A stretch of 64,000 bases of DNA from an uncultured Lachnospiraceae bacterium (GTDB lineage Bacteria; Bacillota; Clostridia; Lachnospirales; Lachnospiraceae). The stretch covers positions 1-64,000 of the forward strand of contig CACZBK010000020.1 in NCBI GenBank assembly GCA_902779395.1, in the 5' to 3' direction. The position numbers were made by a program, and so were the translations under genes. Shown piece by piece: positions 42,641 through 51,556 of this stretch (its first letter is position 1; every line of letters starts with the position of its first letter). Under the pieces are notes generated by a model, which saw only the letters and a list, made by a program, of their open reading frames with translations, made no database searches and was not told where the DNA came from.

Positions 42641-43873
42641 TTATTTCAGTTTCTTTGACATAAACAAAAGAAGATCATCATCGTTCACGCATTGTGCATA
42701 CTGATCCAGCTGTTTATTCTGATACCATACGCCGCTGCCGTCCGGAATATAACCGCGCTTAACATAGATCCTCTGTGCAGCTCCGTAGCCGGAATGACAT
42801 CCCACTGCCAGGAAAACCATATCCGAACGTTTGGCAGCTTCCGCTTCTGCTACATCCAGCAATTTACTTCCTATACCGGACTTATGAATGTGGAAGAATA
42901 CGCAAAGATCCACGATCTCTGGAATGTTCTGACCGCCCCAGGGTCCCTCTGTGGGATGCAGCACCAATGTGCAGATCCCGACCACTTTTCCCTCATACTC
43001 GGGCACAAACACGAGCCTCTCGCCGTTTTGCTGCTCCCTGAAGTAATTATCGTAGGTTTCCATCTGCGGATGCCAGTTGTAGGACATATAAGTATCATAA
43101 TACACTTTTGCATCTTCCGCTACCATACTGCGTATGGTAAGTTTGTCATCCCGATAATAGACCGTTGTATCCTGAACTGATATGTCATTGCGGAATTCCT
43201 TCCTGCTATCCTCCGGTCCATTATCGAAGGAAACCTCAGCATATCCCTCACTACTGCTGTTGCCCGAAGCCATCTCAAGCTTCTCTTCCCTGTCCACGTC
43301 TGCCGCCTCTATGCAGCACAGATAACTCTCCATATTCTCATAAAGTTCAGCGATCTCCTCCGAAACTGCTTTTCCCGTATTATCAAAGACATGTCCATGA
43401 TTCTCCGGAAGCTCTTCAAGCTCTTTCTTCAGAAACAATGCGCGCTCCACCATTTCCACATCACCGCGTTCCTCTATGCGCTGCCTTATCGCATCCTCCG
43501 ATGCCGTAAGCACAACATAATACAGCTTTGCTTCATGCTCCTTCGCAAGTTTCAAAAGCAGCGGCAGTTCCTCTTCCACCACATAATCGATCACCACGTC
43601 AAGACCACGCGTAAGTACTTTTCCAGCGGTTTCAATGATACATTCCCAATTGAACTTAAGTATCTCTGTCCACACGATCTGATCAGCTGCCTGTCCTTCT
43701 TTCCAGAAGGAATCCTTGTAATCCGTCTCCACAAAACCCTGATGAAAATCGTCACCGTGGATCACATATACCTGTTTTCTTATTCCTGTATTCGTCAAAT
43801 ACTTTGCATATGCGTCTGCAAGCGTTGACTTCCCTACTCCGCAGGGTCCGGAGAAAAAATATATGTTGTTCAT
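42641..43873 (-). CDS. P-loop kinase domain fused to GNAT
   Basis: 410 aa. The N-terminal half is a small-molecule kinase-like AAA domain: Walker A FFSGPCGVGKSTLADAYAKY, HGDDFHQGFVETDYKD and lid-like RQRIEERGDVEMVER. The C-terminal half (about 235-400) is GNAT: LTIRSMVAEDAKVYYDTYM, VDLCVFFHIHKSGIGSKLLD and QRIYVKRGYIPDGSG. A kinase-acetyltransferase pair in one chain suggests sequential modification of one substrate, as in antibiotic-inactivating bifunctional enzymes; inference. 13 nt from the LigT-GNAT gene. Confidence 0.87.
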   Translation of the reverse strand: MNNIYFFSGPCGVGKSTLADAYAKYLTNTGIRKQVYVIHGDDFHQGFVETDYKDSFWKEGQAADQIVWTEILKFNWECIIETAGKVLTRGLDVVIDYVVEEELPLLLKLAKEHEAKLYYVVLTASEDAIRQRIEERGDVEMVERALFLKKELEELPENHGHVFDNTGKAVSEEIAELYENMESYLCCIEAADVDREEKLEMASGNSSSEGYAEVSFDNGPEDSRKEFRNDISVQDTTVYYRDDKLTIRSMVAEDAKVYYDTYMSYNWHPQMETYDNYFREQQNGERLVFVPEYEGKVVGICTLVLHPTEGPWGGQNIPEIVDLCVFFHIHKSGIGSKLLDVAEAEAAKRSDMVFLAVGCHSGYGAAQRIYVKRGYIPDGSGVWYQNKQLDQYAQCVNDDDLLLFMSKKLK

Positions 43874-43923
43874 CTTTACACCTCTTCCTTTCTATGATTC
43901 CTTGCGGTACTCCATCGTATTAT

Positions 43924-44418
43924 TCAGCTTTTATCATGAGATATCTCCCTGATCACCTTCCAGGCGTCTGTCAGTTTCTCCAATGACCATGCTGCATTTG
44001 CAGGGCTTGTAGACGGAAGGCATATTGCCGTCCGCCCGGTCACATTTTTTGTATATCTGTTGTAATACTTTTCTGCAGTTTTACCATTAACAAATATTGC
44101 CCTGATCTGCGCAGCGTTCAAAATGCGTGAAAGATCATTGGGCACCACGTCTTTAATCGTAGAATCCGCAGATCCTTCGATCTCACAGGCACCTATCACA
44201 TCCCACATGGCAATCTTATTACGTTTCAGAAATTTTTTTTTCTCCACTATGCTTTGAGGCACATCCTGTTCAAACACAGTCGCAGCCACTTTCCAGAATC
44301 GGTTTTGTGGATGCCCATAGAAAAACATCTGCTCCCTGGACTTTACGGAGGGAAAGCTTCCAAGGATCAGTATCGTTGAATCCTTATCAAAAAATGGTGG
44401 TATCGGATGCTGTATCAT
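43924..44418 (-). CDS. DNA-deoxyinosine (hypoxanthine) glycosylase, UDG superfamily
   Basis: 164 aa base-excision repair enzyme. ILILGSFPSVKSREQMFFYG and HPQNRFWKVAATVF are the UDG family 6/MUG-like active-site block, and the second motif LPSTSPANAAWS supplies the substrate loop. Family members remove deaminated purines (hypoxanthine). Ends 50 nt before the kinase-GNAT gene and starts 7 nt after the GNAT gene upstream. Confidence 0.87.
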   Translation of the reverse strand: MIQHPIPPFFDKDSTILILGSFPSVKSREQMFFYGHPQNRFWKVAATVFEQDVPQSIVEKKKFLKRNKIAMWDVIGACEIEGSADSTIKDVVPNDLSRILNAAQIRAIFVNGKTAEKYYNRYTKNVTGRTAICLPSTSPANAAWSLEKLTDAWKVIREISHDKS

Positions 44419-44425
44419 ATTCTTA

Positions 44426-45160
44426 TCATCCCTTTCGGATAATCGTATTACAATGGATCTCTTTAAATCCTACTCCCAGCGCTGTTTTCCCGGAAGCTGA
44501 ATTCGCAGCCGCATGTGCCCACACCGGTGTTTTTCCGCGGCGCAGAATCTCTTTTATCATATGTCTTGACAGTATCTTCGCCAGGCCACGGTTCCTGTAT
44601 GCTTCACAAGTTTCAACACCGATATCCACTTCTTCCGAACTCACCGCCGCAGAAAAAGCAATTGCAGAAAAATTTTTGCCATCCATGGCGACATATCCGA
44701 AACCATTCTTAAGAAATGCATCATCTGTTTCCCAGGAAAACGTCGGCACGATCCTTCCCCGTATGGTATTGATGTTAGAAGCATCGATCCTTTCAATCTT
44801 TAAATCCGTATAGAATTCTTCTTCGGAAAAATTCATACCGTCACTGTATCGGTATTCCTTTCGCTGATCCATGACCAGGCCCTCTTTTCCAGCAAAGTAC
44901 TGCTTTACCTTTTCATCATCAGTGATCAGAAGAAAACGTCGCTTCGTCTCCTTACAGAAATAGTCTCTGTAGATCATATCAAGAAAGACTTCTGTTACGT
45001 TTCCCGAAAGATAAGCAAAACCGCAATAGTGCCAGAACATAACGCACTGCGCTTCCTCTTCATCATCTGCAAGGATATCACCGCTCTGATATCCTTCCGC
45101 TATAGATAAAGGATATACCCGGTTACTGTTTGTTCTTCTGGCATATTCAATATAATCCAT
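44426..45160 (-). CDS. GNAT_acetyltran (PF12746-like) acetyltransferase
   Basis: 244 aa. The N-terminal half (RVYPLSIAEGYQSGDILADD, AQCVMFWHYCGFAYLSGN) and C-terminal GVETCEAYRNRGLAKILSRH with HAAANSASGKTALGVGFKEI match the GNAT_acetyltran type found near resistance loci. Two starts are possible: ATG 45160 with ATGAGGATAATGTG before it, or ATG 45181 with AGAGAGAAC; the first is preferred. Acceptor unknown. Confidence 0.82.
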   Translation of the reverse strand: MDYIEYARRTNSNRVYPLSIAEGYQSGDILADDEEEAQCVMFWHYCGFAYLSGNVTEVFLDMIYRDYFCKETKRRFLLITDDEKVKQYFAGKEGLVMDQRKEYRYSDGMNFSEEEFYTDLKIERIDASNINTIRGRIVPTFSWETDDAFLKNGFGYVAMDGKNFSAIAFSAAVSSEEVDIGVETCEAYRNRGLAKILSRHMIKEILRRGKTPVWAHAAANSASGKTALGVGFKEIHCNTIIRKG

Positions 45161-45228
45161 CACATTATCCTCATTTATCATTGCGTTCTCTCTTCACTGC
45201 CCTCATGCCCCGCTCTGCTTACCATCGG

Positions 45229-45861
45229 TCATTTCAGTGGTTTAGCAAAATCCATTCGTAAGAGTTCTTTACCATTGGGTAATGGTGTACCAAATGCATC
45301 AACCCAATCATAGCCTAATTCCTTCAGGCTCCTCCACAATTGATCTTCGTCCATCTGATGATGAACCTGATCCAATCCGTCAAATGCATGCAGATACGGT
45401 GACTCCGATACCCAGTCTGATTTATCGGATACACTGTTTTCTGGATTGATCTGTATCACACAGCTTATCATTTCCGGTTCCACTTGCCTGATCACCTTTT
45501 GAAAAGTTTCGTAGCCAATGTACTCTACCAAAAGATCCGCAATAACATAATCTGCTTTCGGAAGCCTCCCGTATTCATGGAGCAGATCCACTTCCAGACA
45601 TTCCAGCGTTCCCTCCAGATCACAATATCTTTCCCTGACTGCAGCCAGATACTCAGGATTGATATCCACACCATACACCTTTTCGTAATACATCGGGTGA
45701 ATATGTTCCAGACCATTTCCTCCGGCGACACCCAGTATCATAATCCTTCCCTTCATTTCCACATAAATATGCGGATGTGCACGGAAAGTCTCATATATAC
45801 GAAACTGTTCTTTCATGATCTGATTCAATGCCTGCAGCTGATGCACACTTTCCAGACTCAT
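45229..45861 (-). CDS. Class I SAM-dependent methyltransferase
   Basis: 210 aa. Motif I IMILGVAGGNGLEHI, acidic residue in VYGVDINPEYLAAV, then LECLEVDLLHEYGRLPKAD and DYVIADLLVEYIGYETF. The core is a Rossmann-like methyltransferase; the LLVEYIGYE segment is typical of a small Clostridial family of unknown substrate. No good ribosome binding site precedes ATG 45861. Confidence 0.82.
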   Translation of the reverse strand: MSLESVHQLQALNQIMKEQFRIYETFRAHPHIYVEMKGRIMILGVAGGNGLEHIHPMYYEKVYGVDINPEYLAAVRERYCDLEGTLECLEVDLLHEYGRLPKADYVIADLLVEYIGYETFQKVIRQVEPEMISCVIQINPENSVSDKSDWVSESPYLHAFDGLDQVHHQMDEDQLWRSLKELGYDWVDAFGTPLPNGKELLRMDFAKPLK

Positions 45862-45932
45862 ATGATTCTCATAATCCGAAAAGACTTATCTCTTTCCATG
45901 GGTTCATTATTTTTCTCCTTCCGCCTGCTGAC

Positions 45933-46454
45933 TCAGTTAAACATCCGGTCTTTATCATCGATAAAATACGAAAGGTCTTTGATCACCCTTACCATCTTCC
46001 CACCGTTATACAATGATAATATTTCTTCACGTGTCATCCACTTCGCCTGTGCCACTTCATCGGTGGATGCTTCCAAAAGTAGGATTTCTCCGTCATATGT
46101 AAACAGATAGATATCATTGATATCGTTCACTCTTGTACCCTCCGCGAAGTCACGGATCAGTGTCAGAACTTTTTTCCCATCCTCCTGCCGCAGTGTGATC
46201 CCCACTTCTTCCTGCACTTCCCTAAGCGCTGCCGCAAGGCTTTGTTCCCCTTTCAAAACAGATCCTCCGACGCATTCCCAGGCAAGCGGATACGTCTTTT
46301 TCTTCTCGCTCCTCTGTGTCATCAGATACTTTCCTTCCGGATTTCTGATCCAGATATGAACCACCAGATGATAGCCGTTTTCCGGCATTTCCGTTCCACG
46401 TATATGCTCCCCGATAATTTCCAGCTCCTTATTATACAGATCCCAGATTTCCAT
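45933..46454 (-). CDS. NUDIX hydrolase
   Basis: 173 aa. The Nudix box is complete: GGSVLKGEQSLAAALREVQE followed by EVGI. The N-terminus MEIWDLYNKELEIIGEHI and HLVVHIWIRNPEGKYLMTQR are typical of the isopentenyl-diphosphate isomerase/YfcD-like branch. An upstream TTG/ATG pair (46508) has no site; ATG 46454 follows GGAGAGATAGTAGAA. Cytoplasmic, nucleotide or diphosphate substrate unknown. Confidence 0.87.
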   Translation of the reverse strand: MEIWDLYNKELEIIGEHIRGTEMPENGYHLVVHIWIRNPEGKYLMTQRSEKKKTYPLAWECVGGSVLKGEQSLAAALREVQEEVGITLRQEDGKKVLTLIRDFAEGTRVNDINDIYLFTYDGEILLLEASTDEVAQAKWMTREEILSLYNGGKMVRVIKDLSYFIDDKDRMFN

Positions 46455-46509
46455 TTCTACTATCTCTCCATGTTTTCTGCAGTACCACGATATTTCTATT
46501 TGCATCAAT

Positions 46510-47367
46510 TCACTGCTTGATATCTGACTGACCCTTTATAAACTTTGCCACGGCATCCTCTTCATTACTTCCGATCACGGCTGTCGCAACTTGTTTTACT
46601 TCTTCCAACGCATTCGCCACAGCATAAGCCTCATCCGCAATCCTAAACATCGGTATATCATTGATCCCATCACCAAAGACGACTAGACGCTTAAATCCAT
46701 ACTGCTCTTTCAGCTTATTTATGGTCTTTGCCTTTGTGCAATTCTGCGGACAGATCTCCAGCCAGTATTCGTCACGGTAGGTATCCTTTTGAAACAGACT
46801 CTCCCATCCATTATATGTCTTAACGCGCTCATAGATGGGAAAGATTGCCTCCTTTGATCCCATCAGTGTTACGTATCCCGGTATACCGACAAACATCTCT
46901 TCTATTGACGATACCGGTCGTACAGTAGGATTCTTCTCATAATATGTAATATAGCCCTGCAGCTCCGGTGCATGTTCACACTCCATGTACAGCCGATGCA
47001 TTTTCTCTCCGATAAAGACTGACACAAACCCGTACCTCGGCAATTCTGGGAGCAGATTTTTCAACAAACTTACTTCATCCTCTGAAAACACTGCTCTTTC
47101 CAAATGCTTCCCTGTCGTATTATCCGCCAGGACCGCCCCATTTCTGGTGATCACCGGCAGTTTAAGCTTAAGTCCTCCCGCTATGGGTATTGCACTCTCT
47201 ATCGATCTGGCCGTAGCATAGGTAAATGCAACTCCCTTTTCAACCAATTCATTAATCGTACGCACTGTATCCTCTGAAATCGTTTCATCATTTCTCATCA
47301 GGGTTCCGTCCAGATCGGATACATAAAGTGTATTCACAACGATCTTTCTTTTTTCTTCGGATATCAT
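46510..47367 (-). CDS. Cof-type HAD phosphatase
   Basis: 285 aa. Motif I LYVSDLDGTLMRNDETIS, motif II Thr in FTYATARSI, motif III Lys and motif IV VVFGDGINDIPMFRIAD. The C2B cap (YGFVSVFIGEKMHRLYME onward) marks the Cof subfamily, sugar-phosphate phosphatases. Start supported by GGTGGAGAAATAAACA. Confidence 0.9.
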   Translation of the reverse strand: MISEEKRKIVVNTLYVSDLDGTLMRNDETISEDTVRTINELVEKGVAFTYATARSIESAIPIAGGLKLKLPVITRNGAVLADNTTGKHLERAVFSEDEVSLLKNLLPELPRYGFVSVFIGEKMHRLYMECEHAPELQGYITYYEKNPTVRPVSSIEEMFVGIPGYVTLMGSKEAIFPIYERVKTYNGWESLFQKDTYRDEYWLEICPQNCTKAKTINKLKEQYGFKRLVVFGDGINDIPMFRIADEAYAVANALEEVKQVATAVIGSNEEDAVAKFIKGQSDIKQ

Positions 47368-47409
47368 TGTTTATTTCTCCACCCAGTTGTCTGTAGTATC
47401 GCCATACTT

Positions 47410-47925
47410 TTAAGACTGTATCAACGTCTTCACGATCAGTTCCGCACACTCCTCTGGCGAATTAACACTCGTATCCACACGACAGCTGTATACGATATCC
47501 CTGCTCATCAGCTCTGCCTGCTCATCCGACTGGTTCTCATAACGGTCTCCGCGCTCGATATTACGCTGCCTGCAGATATCTAACGGGCAAAACACCTCCA
47601 CGATCTCAAACGGATTGTCCTTCATAATTTCACAAAGCTGCTGATAGTGCGGTTTTATTTCTTCTCTCTCCACCAGTATCCCATCGATCAGCACATTCTT
47701 TCCCAGATCGGAATAGAGCTTCGCTGTGTGATACATCATGATGATCACCTCGGAGAGATATTTCCAATAATCTTCCTGCAGGTACTGCTCTCCAACCATC
47801 TCCTGAAAGAGGTCGTTTGCCACAACGTAGAAAAATACATCACGCCGTGCCTGTAATGCTTCCACAATGGAAGTCTTGCCGGAGCTTGTGACCCCGTTTA
47901 AAAATATGATCTTTCCCTTATCCAT
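47410..47925 (-). CDS. Chloramphenicol phosphotransferase-like P-loop kinase
   Basis: 171 aa. Walker A IIFLNGVTSSGKTSIVEAL, NDLFQEMVGEQYLQEDYW, LIDGILVEREEIK and lid RQRNIERGDRYENQSDEQ match the CPT family, which phosphorylates chloramphenicol-type substrates; many homologues have other small substrates. ATG 47925 follows AAAGGGGAAAAG. Role in drug resistance is possible but not shown. Confidence 0.8.
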   Translation of the reverse strand: MDKGKIIFLNGVTSSGKTSIVEALQARRDVFFYVVANDLFQEMVGEQYLQEDYWKYLSEVIIMMYHTAKLYSDLGKNVLIDGILVEREEIKPHYQQLCEIMKDNPFEIVEVFCPLDICRQRNIERGDRYENQSDEQAELMSRDIVYSCRVDTSVNSPEECAELIVKTLIQS

Positions 47926-48025
47926 CTTTTCCCCTTTCAAACTATTCCCGCCATCAAAAACCCTTTGATCTTCTTTTGATCTTCTTCCTTCAGCCGGTCT
48001 GCCGTACAGTCCGGATCATCAAGCC

Positions 48026-48598
48026 TTACAGATCCAGATACCACACAAACTGCACTTCATCCCTGCAGTCTTCTTCCTGATAGTATGCATACATATCCAC
48101 CTTCGACAGCAGCGCTCCCTGCTTTTTATAAAATCTGCATGCCGGAACGTTATTATTCTGGCACTCGATGATCATCTGACGGTATCCGTTTTCTTTTGCT
48201 TCTTTGATTCCCGTATCGAGCATCTTCTGTCCTATCCCCCGGTGTTTATAGCCGTCAGCTACCCTTATATCCCACAATACGCAGGCATCGTCACGACCCG
48301 AAAGCATATAGAGTTTAGGTTCTTTTGCCGCTATCGTCATGGCACCGACCGGCTTTTCGCCATCAAATGCCATATAAAAAAACCAATGACTTATATCAAA
48401 TTCTTTCTCATATTCCGTTGCACGTTCATAGACGCTCAGATCTTTAACATAAGTTTTAACCGGTACTTCTTCAAATACGAGCCCACCCAATCCATTATCT
48501 ATCCTTTTGATCCTGAACTCACTGCGTACATCAACATTCATGGATACCGAGTCGTACAATTCAAAACAGGATCTATCTGTTTTCTTTATCTTTATCAC
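48026..48598 (-). CDS. GNAT acetyltransferase
   Basis: 190 aa. Acetyl-CoA site RVADGYKHRGIGQKMLDTGI and C-terminal NNVPACRFYKKQGALLSKVD; a VGAMTIAAKEPKLYML strand precedes. The pattern resembles streptothricin N-acetyltransferase-like GNATs. Start is GTG 48598, preceded by GGGAGGAATAAAAG. 17 nt downstream of the SDR gene, likely one unit. Confidence 0.88.
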   Translation of the reverse strand: MIKIKKTDRSCFELYDSVSMNVDVRSEFRIKRIDNGLGGLVFEEVPVKTYVKDLSVYERATEYEKEFDISHWFFYMAFDGEKPVGAMTIAAKEPKLYMLSGRDDACVLWDIRVADGYKHRGIGQKMLDTGIKEAKENGYRQMIIECQNNNVPACRFYKKQGALLSKVDMYAYYQEEDCRDEVQFVWYLDL

Positions 48599-48615
48599 CT
48601 TTTATTCCTCCCGCA

Positions 48616-49485
48616 TTATCCGAAGATCCTTGGTTCAGATTTCTTCATAACAAGTTCTTTACTCAGAGCAAACAGTTTCCGTGCCAGGCGCATATCCTTC
48701 GATCGTTTGGAAGACTTCGCTATCTTACAGTTGTAGAAATACTCTCCGCTCACATTTTTTACAGATCCGTCCATAGCCAGAAATATCGCTGTACGCGCGC
48801 CTTCCTCGGGCGTCTGAAAGAACGGCTTTAACATGCCTGTTACCGTCTTTCCAAAGCCCGTATCACGGTCAATTCCGATGTTTGTCGCTACCGCTCCGGG
48901 ATGACAGCAGTTTACCGTGATCCCGCGTTTTGCAACTCTCCGTGCCAGTTCCCGCGTAAACAAAACATTAGCCAGTTTACTCTGCGAATATGCCGTGATC
49001 ACATTAAAGTGCTTTTTCAGATTGATATCCTCAAAGTGGATCCTTCCCACCTTATGTGCGCCGGAAGCAACATTCACGATACGTGTTCCTTCACCCATGT
49101 TTTTAAGCAGGAGCATGGTCAGAAGAAAATGGCCGATATGATTGATCCCAAACTGCCGTTCCAGCCCTTCCTTCGTTTCCTGCCAGTCCAGTGATATAAA
49201 CCCGGCATTATTCACAAGAATGTCGATCCTTGCATACTTAGCCTTTACCGTTCTCGCAAAACCCCTGATAGAATCGTAATCTCCAAGATCACAGAGGATC
49301 AGCTCCAATTGTCTTTCTTCTTTTTCCTTAAGCTTTGCCAGTGCTTCTCTTCCCCGCTCCTCATTTCTACAGAGCATGATGACCTTAGCCCCTGCATCGC
49401 AAAGTGCCGCAGTCGTGGCAAGTCCCATCCCGGAATTAGCCCCGGTCACAATAGCAACTTTTCCATCCAGACACTCTTCACTCAT
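48616..49485 (-). CDS. Short-chain dehydrogenase (retinol dehydrogenase-like SDR)
   Basis: 289 aa NAD(P)-dependent oxidoreductase. Cofactor motif VAIVTGANSGMGLATTAALC, DILVNNAGF, catalytic Ser in NVASGAHKVG and YSQSKLANVLFTRE (YxxxK), CCHPGAVATNIG. Homologues act on retinoid- or lipid-like carbonyls. The frame is open into the REP at 49502 (where it would read MRTEG-), but ATG 49485 has GGGAGGGTAATA and starts the domain. Confidence 0.9.
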   Translation of the reverse strand: MSEECLDGKVAIVTGANSGMGLATTAALCDAGAKVIMLCRNEERGREALAKLKEKEERQLELILCDLGDYDSIRGFARTVKAKYARIDILVNNAGFISLDWQETKEGLERQFGINHIGHFLLTMLLLKNMGEGTRIVNVASGAHKVGRIHFEDINLKKHFNVITAYSQSKLANVLFTRELARRVAKRGITVNCCHPGAVATNIGIDRDTGFGKTVTGMLKPFFQTPEEGARTAIFLAMDGSVKNVSGEYFYNCKIAKSSKRSKDMRLARKLFALSKELVMKKSEPRIFG

Positions 49486-49501
49486 TATTACCCTCCCATT
49501 T

Positions 49502-49532
49502 TGAGGACACGGGGACGGTCCTTCCGTCCTCA
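49502..49532 (+). repeat. REP-like palindrome, copy 4 (5' side of RAYT)
   Basis: 31 bp, core GGGGACGGTCC. With copy 5 (opposite orientation) it brackets the RAYT gene. Confidence 0.92.
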
Positions 49533-49545
49533 TTCCAAAAAACTA

Positions 49546-49574
49546 TTGACATTTTAAGCATATAGATTTATCCT
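49546..49574 (+). promoter_or_regulatory. RAYT promoter
   Basis: TTGACA (49546-49551), 17-nt spacer, TATCCT (49569-49574). The 150-nt leader contains two hairpins: CGGGT/ACCCG near 49628 and CCATTTA/TAAATGG at 49659-49676. Confidence 0.55.
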
Positions 49575-49723
49575 CTTTTTACTGCGAACTACGACATTCG
49601 ATTGTCTTTAAGAAGTAATCGCCACTTCGGGTATTGTCACCCGTTAATTCCATTTATTATAAATGGCACCTTACATACACATACAAAAGGCTTTATTATT
49701 TCACAAAGAAAGGACTTTTGCCA

Positions 49724-50458
49724 ATGGGGCGAAAAGCAAGAATCATCAGTAGCACTAACATTTATCACGTCATGATGCGCGGCATCAACAAACAGCAGAT
49801 TTTTCATGAGCCAAGGGATTATGAACGCCTGATCACTACGCTGGGACGCTACAAGGAAATATCGCAATTCGAATTATATGCATATTGTCTGATGGGAAAT
49901 CATATTCATTTACTTATCCGGTCAGACCACGAACCGATAGGCCTGGCAATAAAACGAATCGGGGATTCCTACGTGTTTTGGTACAACAAAAAGTATAATC
50001 GTTGCGGCCACTTATTTCAAGACAGATTTAAAAGTATACCGGTAGAAGACGATGTGTATTTTCTGACTGTTCTCCGAAATATTATTCAAAATCCCGTAAT
50101 TGCAGGTATCTGCAAACATGTAGAGGATTATGCATTTAGCAGCGCCTCAGATTACTGTATTTCCGAATCAGGCTTATCTGATACTGCTATGGCCAAAGAA
50201 CTGATTCGTGGCCATAATATCAGAAAGTATCTCAATCATGTAGAACCATTCGATATTCCGGATACGGATGACCGTCACGTAATCTCTGACAGCGAAGCCT
50301 TAACCATTATCTCCGTCGGGAAAAAGAGCTATCATCTCGACAACAAAAAGGAGCTGGCTATTTTTGTACGCAACATGCATGACTGCGGGATATCCATCCG
50401 TCAACTTTCCCGACTAACGAATATCCCGAAAATCACGATTGAGCGCATACTGAAATGA
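49724..50458 (+). CDS. REP-associated tyrosine transposase (RAYT, Y1_Tnp/TnpA_REP family)
   Basis: 244 aa. HUH nuclease motif in YCLMGNHIHLLIRS, candidate catalytic Tyr in EDDVYFLTVLRNIIQNPVIA, and front ISSTNIYHVMMRGINKQQIF. Unlike IS200/IS605 TnpA it has a C-terminal extension ending in a helix-turn-helix (DCGISIRQLSRLTNIPKITI). RAYTs are domesticated relatives of IS200 transposases that move and maintain REP palindromes; this one is the only plus-strand gene of the island and lies between two inverted REPs. ATG 49724 follows AAAGGAC; the frame to 49634 is rejected. Its TGA is the first three bases of REP copy 5. Confidence 0.9.
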   Translation: MGRKARIISSTNIYHVMMRGINKQQIFHEPRDYERLITTLGRYKEISQFELYAYCLMGNHIHLLIRSDHEPIGLAIKRIGDSYVFWYNKKYNRCGHLFQDRFKSIPVEDDVYFLTVLRNIIQNPVIAGICKHVEDYAFSSASDYCISESGLSDTAMAKELIRGHNIRKYLNHVEPFDIPDTDDRHVISDSEALTIISVGKKSYHLDNKKELAIFVRNMHDCGISIRQLSRLTNIPKITIERILK

Positions 50459-50486
50459 GGACAACAGGATCGTCCCCGTGTCCTCA
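50456..50486 (-). repeat. REP-like palindrome, copy 5 (3' side of RAYT)
   Basis: 31 bp, core GGATCGTCCCC. The first three bases are the RAYT stop. A half copy CTGTTCTCA (50490-50498) follows; its end is the TGA of the convergent methyltransferase gene. Confidence 0.92.
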
Positions 50487-50495
50487 CTACTGTTC

Positions 50496-51431
50496 TCATT
50501 CCACTTTTCCTTTTGCAAACAGGTTATCCTTTCCCATCCCGCAAACATACGGGTTACTGTCAAACATATGGCAAAAATCCAAAAAAGCTTCCCTCTGTGA
50601 CGGATCATTCATGATCTTAACAAGTATATCATTCGGAATGGTCCTTGCATATGCCCCCGGCCCCGCCATTTTTATATTCTTTACTCCGTTCTTTTCAAGT
50701 ATACTTTCAAGTTCATCCGGCATAAAGTGATAAGAGATACTCCACGGAATCTCTCCGCGGTCATATGCCTGTTTTGCTTCTTCCACATCACACAAAAGAC
50801 CGCTCTCATACGACTTGAGCAGCTTATCCTTCGTGAATGTAAAACTCTCTACCATCCGGTCACGACTGCTTAAACACCACTGTACCCAGGGATCTTTGCT
50901 GTCTTTATCCAGGATGAATTGATTCTTCTGTAGGGGATTCGCCAGATAAGGCAGCGCTCCCAGCCTGCTGGACACACTTATCAGGATACGTTTATTCGCG
51001 ATCCTGACCAGCTCTCCTATTACTTTTTCCTGATCCGGATAGGTATAGGAGATCGGAGAATCAAAAGACATCACCAGATCAAAGGAACGATCTGTATATG
51101 CATTCAGATCCTCCAATGCGCCTTTTACAAACGTGATCCGCTCACTTACACCTTCCAACGCTGCGATCTCTTTTGCCTTGTCGATCATAGGCTGGGAGAT
51201 ATCAAAATGCGTAACCCTGATCCCCTGCTTTGCAAGCAGTATGGAAAATCTTCCGCATCCCGCGCCCCCGTCAAATGCTGTCTTAATCCCATCCAGAGAC
51301 TGCAACAGCTCTTTTTCGATATGCGCCTTTTGCACAATGTCATCTATAAATGTATTTTCTCTTTCTGCCTCCAGCTCTCCTTTATCCGGCTGGTTCCACA
51401 TCCGTTCGGAGATTTTTTCACTGTATTTCAT
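50496..51431 (-). CDS. SAM-dependent methyltransferase
   Basis: 311 aa. Motif I IKTAFDGGAGCGRFSILLA, VTHFDISQPMIDKAKEIA and SFDLVMSFDSPISYTYPD. The C-terminal part has GDEIPWSISYHFMPDELESI-like features of UbiE/Methyltransf_25 relatives; substrate unknown. The open frame runs up into REP copy 6, but ATG 51431 (MKYSEKISERMWNQ) is the natural start, with AGAGAGGAATAAGGAAA before it. The stop is inside a half REP. Confidence 0.85.
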   Translation of the reverse strand: MKYSEKISERMWNQPDKGELEAERENTFIDDIVQKAHIEKELLQSLDGIKTAFDGGAGCGRFSILLAKQGIRVTHFDISQPMIDKAKEIAALEGVSERITFVKGALEDLNAYTDRSFDLVMSFDSPISYTYPDQEKVIGELVRIANKRILISVSSRLGALPYLANPLQKNQFILDKDSKDPWVQWCLSSRDRMVESFTFTKDKLLKSYESGLLCDVEEAKQAYDRGEIPWSISYHFMPDELESILEKNGVKNIKMAGPGAYARTIPNDILVKIMNDPSQREAFLDFCHMFDSNPYVCGMGKDNLFAKGKVE

Positions 51432-51525
51432 TTTCCTTATTCCTCTCTTTGCATTACACACGGGGATAACAATCGCAATGTATCTGAACAAACACATACA
51501 TTTTTGTCTGTCGCCCGTATTATTT

Positions 51526-51556
51526 TGAGGACAACAGAACCGTCCCCCTGTCCTCA
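51526..51556 (-). repeat. REP-like palindrome, copy 6
   Basis: 31 bp, core GAACCGTCCCC. Its right end is the TGA of the GNAT gene at 51554. Confidence 0.92.
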
